Source: Limnanthes douglasii subsp. nivea
Lineage: Eukaryota > Streptophyta > Magnoliopsida > Brassicales > Limnanthaceae
DNA: 64,000 nucleotides
Direction: 5' to 3'
Assembly (NCBI GenBank): GCA_036936605.1
Contig: JAUPFV010000001.1
Span: forward strand, 74,791,910-74,855,909
The translations under genes and the position numbers were made by a program. Shown here piece by piece: positions 58,960 to 64,000 of this stretch. Within the stretch, counting starts at the first letter, position 1. Each line of letters starts with the position of its first letter. The notes beneath the pieces were generated by a model, which saw nothing but the letters and a program-made list of their open reading frames with translations, was not told the origin of the DNA and searched no databases.

Positions 58960-60348
58960 TGTTGTTTCTCTTTTGGATTTAGAACAAAACTTTTCCTTCC
59001 ATTTTAACTTTGAAAAAATCTTTACCACTAGCATTTTTCATCGAACACTCTTTATTCTCTAACAACATTTTATAGCTTTTATCGAGTAGTTTACCAGCAC
59101 CGTTTATTCTCAACAACAGTTTATAGTTTTTATTGAGTAGTTTACCATCACTTCAGAGATTTTGATCAATTTTAGGTACAAATAAAACATTAGATATCAA
59201 CTTTGTACCTTCTTAGCTTGTTATAGCTACTCTACCTTTTCATTTGACTTCCAATTGTTCACCGTTTCCAATTTTTATTTTATTTTTTCTATTTCAGTGT
59301 TTTTTAATTCCTTAGAGCCCTTTATCATCGATCATGTGATTTGTGCACCCGCTATCAATCAACCAGCTCTCACTCGATTTTCTGCCTGAGAAGCAAATGA
59401 TCACAAACCACCTTCTTCTTCTTGATCAGCTACCCGTGCATCTACTTCTGGCATCTTCCCTTTAACTTTGCAAGTTACAGCTTCATGTCCGAGTTGATTA
59501 CATTTGGAATATTTAACATCGTCTCCTCCAACACTTTTATGGTGGATGACCTTTCTTCTCAAAATGGCGGCAAGGTGGGTAGGATTTTTTCATACCTCCT
59601 TCTTTTCCATTGTGAAAGATGCTAGATGAATCTCCACTCCTCGATTGATTTTTGAAGTTCGTTATTTTTATTGCTGTTGATGTCTTGATGATAGGCAATG
59701 CACCATCAATCACTTATTTTTGTCTCATAGACCTTCTCTCTGGGCTTGTGCTTGTAAGACATTTAAGAGTTCTATAAGGGAGATATTTGACAGATCTTTA
59801 GTGTTTTCAAAGTAGTAAGTGTGGCTTCAAACTTCTCTGGAACAGTCCCCAATATCTTTTCAACAATCCTAGAGTCTTTTAACTTAGACGCAAGCAATCT
59901 CACCTTGTTGGCAATGCTGAAGAGTCTATCAGAGTGCTCCTTCACGCACTCAGATTCTTTTGTCTTCTGCAACTCAAAATCCCTAATTAAATTTAGGACT
60001 TTCATTTCATGAATTCTTTCATCTCCCTCGTATTCATCCTTGAGGTAATCACAATTTTATTTGGCTATTTTGAGGGACATTATTTGTGTGAATATCAATT
60101 GAGATACAACTGCAAATAGGCATTATTTTTCCTTTGATTTTCTTGTCTTCTTTTTCCTTTTGTACTTCGATTTGTTCCATAGTAAGATTTATTGGAAGTA
60201 GAAAGATATTGTGATCCTCTTCTACTGGTTCCCAAAGATCTAAAACCTCCAAGTAAGTATCCATACAAACTTCCCACGTTTTATAATTTTCTCGATCGAA
60301 GACTGGTGGTGCAACGAATGAGATTTTTTTTTTCCATTTTAACCTCAC
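58960..60348 (-). pseudogene. Copia gag, zinc knuckle and protease remnants
   Basis: 60348-60049 reads FVAPPVFDRENYKTWEVCMD (Copia gag N-terminus) and 60005-59772 reads ELQKTKESECVKEHSDRL and ILGTVPEKFEATLTTL (gag of UBN2 type). Around 59500 is a knuckle CNQLGHEAVTC and around 59360 the protease motif WLIDSGCTNHM. Sequence matching the pre-integrase linker follows to about 58985, partly duplicated in tandem (near 59050 and 59105). Frameshifts separate the parts. Confidence 0.82.
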
Positions 60349-60644
60349 AAATCCTTTAAGAAGAGGGCTATGATACCACTTTATTATTGTAATTGAACAG
60401 AACTTTAATGGTGATAATGAATATTAAATGCAACAGATAAAATTTAGAAGAACTGTTACTTGAAAATCAAAAGCCTGGTTCTTACCACTCTTGTTTTAAA
60501 TACAAGAGTAAAACTACAGACACAAGTTAACCTAACTCCAAAAGAAAAACATAGACATTTAAACATGTTATCTAACAACTAGTATAAAATAAGAAAACAA
60601 TTAAAACAATAGAAATTAAGAACAATTTCTAAACAATTTTAACA

Positions 60645-61089
60645 CATATGAGTATACTTCCTAGGCATATCTAGAATCAAACAAAATTTAGACTTTCTTG
60701 TTTTCAAAGATAGAAACAATGTGCCTCTTTTGACATGCCTGGCCATTGTACATAAGAGCATGTTTTCTCTAATATGTGTAAATTCATTTACATCGATGCT
60801 AAATGGTTTAGTTCCGGACCAACTCGACTATTCAAACTAAATTTATTTAAGCCTAAAACCGTTAAGTAATAGTAAGTTGTGTGTTTGTGGTTTTTGTTCC
60901 ATCTTCAGTGATATCATTTGTATCAAAAGTTATATTTTATTAAGTTTGGAACCTAATTTGATATATAAACTGGATTCAGATCCATGGATGTATGTAGAAG
61001 TTAAGTGTATTATTATGTAGCGATAAGAACGAGATCCATGGATGTATGTAGAATTTAAGTGTATTATTATGTAGCGATAAGAACCAGTA
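60645..61089 (+). other. 3' flank of the duplicated B-box gene
   Basis: Homologous to 8480-8880 (for example CTCGACTATTCAAACTAAAT, GCCTAAAACCGTTAAGT). A local repeat of ATCCATGGATGTATGTAGAA occurs at about 60980 and 61032. Confidence 0.75.
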
Positions 61090-61891
61090 TACGATTCATC
61101 GAACATATGAAAAAATAATTTCATTACCTTGTACAAGATGAGCAACAAATGAACGAAATCGTAATAAAATCAAGCACACAAGACGATATTCAACATGATC
61201 TGGATTGTGAAGAAATTCTACATCTACGGGAAGTTGACACTCTTATATGTATAGGTAGGTTACAAAAGACTCTCTAAACACAGAAAACGTGATTCATAGA
61301 ACCCTATTTTCAGTATTTATCTCTCACTTCACTTATTTCTCAAAAGAAATAAAATTATTTAACTCTGTCATGAAATATATTCTCACATATTGTTTTTCTA
61401 AAATTACAATGGCATCATATCATATCGTTAATTACAATATAATCTTCGACTTATAGGGTTAGAAAAAACCCTAATTTTTTATTGGATGCTCCAGATTAAA
61501 GCCCATTAATCAATGGCTGAAATAACTCATAATCCATTAATATAAGAAAGCCTTTTCAAGATAGAAGACCTAATAAATAAAATACTTTGTTTCAGCTTAA
61601 TGGTGATACGATCTAGTGCACTTTTGATTAGAATGGTATTTCTGATCAGTCTGCTTCGACCAGTCTGCTTCAACCAATCCTTCTTTTACCAACCTGCTTC
61701 AACCAGTCTTGCTTCGACTCAAGAAATTTGTATAAGCTCTTATGATCATTAGACGTGTCTATAACTATGTAACGGCTCAAGAAATATAGAGTTTTAATAG
61801 TTCTTTCTTATACATGTAACATTAGATCCAACATCATGTAGCCATTCGACAATACCTCTGTTGACATGTTACTTGTAGTCTACACTTAACA
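61090..61891 (-). repeat. 3' LTR of the decayed Copia element (copy B)
   Basis: Homologous to 9340-10210, ending ACACTTAACA at 61891 before the polypurine complement ATTCTCCACTTAG. It carries the same 14-bp CTGCTTCGACCAGT-type repeats near 61650-61720. Confidence 0.7.
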
Positions 61892-63450
61892 ATTCTCCAC
61901 TTAGACTTATAATAACTTTGGTATTCGTTGCACCCAATGTTATACTCTTTATGGAACATCTCACATCCATCCTAGACTTGCACCAGTCTCATTTAGTTTG
62001 TGAGCTATTTAAAGTCTATAATACCTTGGTCAGAGAATCCGAAGGATTTTATTTGCTAGTAGTCTTAGTCAGCTTCACTTGTTCATTAATCACCACGTCT
62101 CTAAATAAGTGCGTCTTAATGCTACATGTTTAGTTCGCTCATGCTACTTCAAATTTCCCATTAAATGAATAACACTAGTATTGTCACAGAACAGAACCAC
62201 ATCCTGCTCCACACAAGTTAGTTCACTCAACAATCTCTTCAGCGAAATAGCTTCATTCATAGCTTTTGTGGCACCCATATACCCAGGTTCAGTATGCGAT
62301 AATGCAACAACCTTCTGCATATAAGAATTCCAACTAACCACTCCTCCAAGTACAGTAAACATGTAACCCGAAGGAGACTTCCTTGTGTTGTAGCAGCTGT
62401 ATAATCAGAGTTCAATACCCCTTCAACATTATATCACATGTATCATTTTGGTTGTAACAAAACCCTACAGAAGTCGAGCCCTTCAAGTATTTCATGAGCT
62501 ACTTGAGTGCATGCCAATGCGGTTTCTCTGTATTAAATATGAATCTTCTTAAAATAGTTACGTCGTAGGAAAGATCAAGTATTGTACAAATCATAGCATA
62601 CATAATGCTACCAATAGTATTGGCATAATGTATCTCAAGTATGTACTTCTTATATGTTGTTTCGGTTAGCGTTTGAGTGACACTGAGTTTAAATTGGGAG
62701 CCAATGGAAGTTCCAACCGATTTTGCCTTGGACTTCGGGAACTTGCAAAGGATCTTATCTATTTATTTTTGTTGAGATAATAATAGATACTCATTCAGCT
62801 TGTTCCTCTTAATCTCAATATCAAGTATCCTATTTAGCATCTCTGATATCCTTAATCCAAACTCTCATTTCATATGAGTGTTTACTATTTCAATCTTCTT
62901 CCTATTTCTACCAGCTATTAGTATGTCATCCGCATACAACAACAATATGACTTTTCTTTTTGTGTGTGTTTCGTCGTTCCCATAGACACAAATGTTGTAC
63001 CAGCTACAAACATATTTAATGGATCTCATAAGAGAATCAAATCTTCTATTCCACTACCTAGGTAACTATTTCATCCTATAGAGGGGTCTCTTCAGCAAAC
63101 ACACATAACCTTCATCCTTTCTCCAAACCTCTTTAATTCATACATATAAATTATCGATTCCAATTTATCATGCAAGAAGATAATAATAAATTAATTTGAT
63201 CTATGTCAAGATCAAATTTAAGAACAAATGACAATGGAACCCTGATGAGACAATGTTTCACAACTAGCGAAAATATTTTATTAAAATTCATACCATTCTT
63301 TTATGTAAAGAATAATCCACTAGCCTAGTATAGCCTTGTATCTTGGTAACTCAACACCAAAAATACATAATTTCTGTTGAATATGAGTTTACTCCCAACC
63401 AACTTTTACCCTTTTAGATCCATAATCCGACGTGTCGATATCGTGGATAT
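61892..63450 (-). pseudogene. Copia RNase H and reverse transcriptase remnants (copy B)
   Basis: 62362-62144 reads VSWNSYMQKVVALSHTEPGY and LLSELTCVEQDVVLFCDNTS (RNase H). Further along the minus strand, LLLYADDILIAGRNRKKIEI covers the RT active site YADD at 62925-62936. It extends to about 63450 with stops. Copy A lost this RT part when the LINE at 11011-12930 entered. Confidence 0.82.
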
Positions 63451-64000
63451 ATATTGATGAGTGTCATTAGATGAATATATTTATTTTAATTAAAAAATAT
63501 TTATTTTAATTAAAAAATATTTATTTATGTTATTATATGTTTTCTTTTCCCATAAATTATGTTTTTGTTTTATTTTCAATAATGTTTGTATAACTTTCAT
63601 TAATTATATCAATATTTTTTTTATATTATCCATATTAAAAAAACATAAAATTTAGGGATAAATTTTGGATAACAAAACGGATAGATATGTTTAAAATAAT
63701 TTTGGAAAGGATAAATTTGATATCCTTAGATGATATATTCATCTAATTAACAAAAGTCTTACGGTGTGATACTCAATTTTCACTTAAGAAGTTTAATTTC
63801 AGCGTCCACGTAATTTGTTGGTTTTGTTGTTTGGTTCTAAGTTAGATTGACCGATTCCGCTCAGATAAGTAGTCTCCGAAATCTGTTTTTCATAGTTGAA
63901 TAAAATGTATAAAATAAAAGTTACGATTTTTTTATTCATTTTGAATCTGCATTTTATGAGTTGGTCTACATTATTAAATTGGTGTTTATGGACAGTTAAT
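63451..64000. other. AT-rich end of the duplicated block
   Basis: Homologous to 12931-13315 and then, after about 63930, to 14975-15060. The MU-A insert of copy A is absent here. Confidence 0.7.

Larger units (their letters stand above)
57391..60644 (-). mobile_element. Copia-type LTR element carrying a SUD1/CER9 gene fragment
   Basis: Left LTR 57391-57624 and right LTR about 60380-60644 are direct repeats (shared ATACAAGAG, AAATAAGAAAACAATTAA, AAACAATTTTAACA). On the minus strand the LTR starts TGTTAAAATTG. The primer site TGGTATCATAGCCC at 60365-60378 is of initiator-Met type. Likely target duplication CATAG (57386-57390) / CATAT (60645-60649). Inside, in order on the minus strand: gag (60348-59772), zinc knuckle and protease start (about 59510-59330), a short pol stretch to about 58985, then SUD1-like sequence (58850-57662). 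Comparison with copy A at 8480 gives the empty site. Confidence 0.85.

Noticed and set aside
60365..60378. Possible tRNA gene piece
   Set aside because: It is the primer-binding site of the Copia element; no tRNA cloverleaf surrounds it.

Overview
This window is nuclear DNA from a flowering plant. It is AT-rich and contains a COL9/COL10-type B-box/CCT gene with plant introns, a piece of plant 26S rRNA, a captured piece of SUD1/CER9 (a plant Doa10-type ubiquitin ligase), and plant-type hAT, Mutator-like, Gypsy, Copia and LINE elements. A eudicot is likely; I cannot name the species. Only one ordinary host gene looks complete, the B-box gene at 7030-8501. A shortened second copy lies about 49 kb downstream. 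Almost everything else is mobile-element sequence in various states of decay, often nested.

Layout. 1-6086: a two-gene hAT element with divergent ORFs (BED/hAT transposase on -, a 495-aa accessory protein on +), a hairpin-rich shared promoter region, and 16-bp minisatellites near both ends. 6087-9000: promoter, 5' UTR intron, gene and 3' UTR of the B-box gene. 9000-15063: remnants of a Copia element, a LINE and a non-autonomous Mutator-like element. 15069-25123: a complete-length Gypsy (Tat-type) insertion on - with two LTRs and a perfect 5-bp target duplication; gag-protease is long and open, pol is broken, and an antisense gene on + lies between integrase and the 3' LTR. 25600-30480: a decayed LINE on -. 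30920-32018: a small Mutator-like element with a 9-bp target duplication and a strong central hairpin. 32600-37100: a decayed Copia element on - interrupted by a 26S rRNA fragment and a 49-bp tandem repeat. 37137-39850: a Gypsy gag fragment flanked by LTR pieces in inverted orientation. 40090-41644: a second Mutator-like element with a 9-bp target duplication. 42880-51850: several decayed Gypsy pol fragments on +, one split by a Copia-like element that itself carries a LINE fragment. 52464-53560: LINE ORF1 on +. 53640-55560: a repeat-rich block.

55926-64000 is a second copy of 6600-15060. Its B-box gene has lost the central region but stays open and keeps both B-boxes and a changed CCT domain. 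A Copia-type element (57391-60644, -) has inserted at the end of that gene and carries a piece of SUD1/CER9 in place of most of its pol region. Differences between the two copies give a relative order of events: duplication, Copia insertion, then an 82-bp tandem duplication across the insertion junction. The duplication begins at the end of the first 5' UTR exon, so the second gene does not have the promoter of the first.

Best candidates for something new are the two-gene hAT element with its central hairpin array, the SUD1 fragment carried inside an LTR element, and the in-frame, centrally deleted B-box paralogue. All domain calls are by eye; no searches were run.
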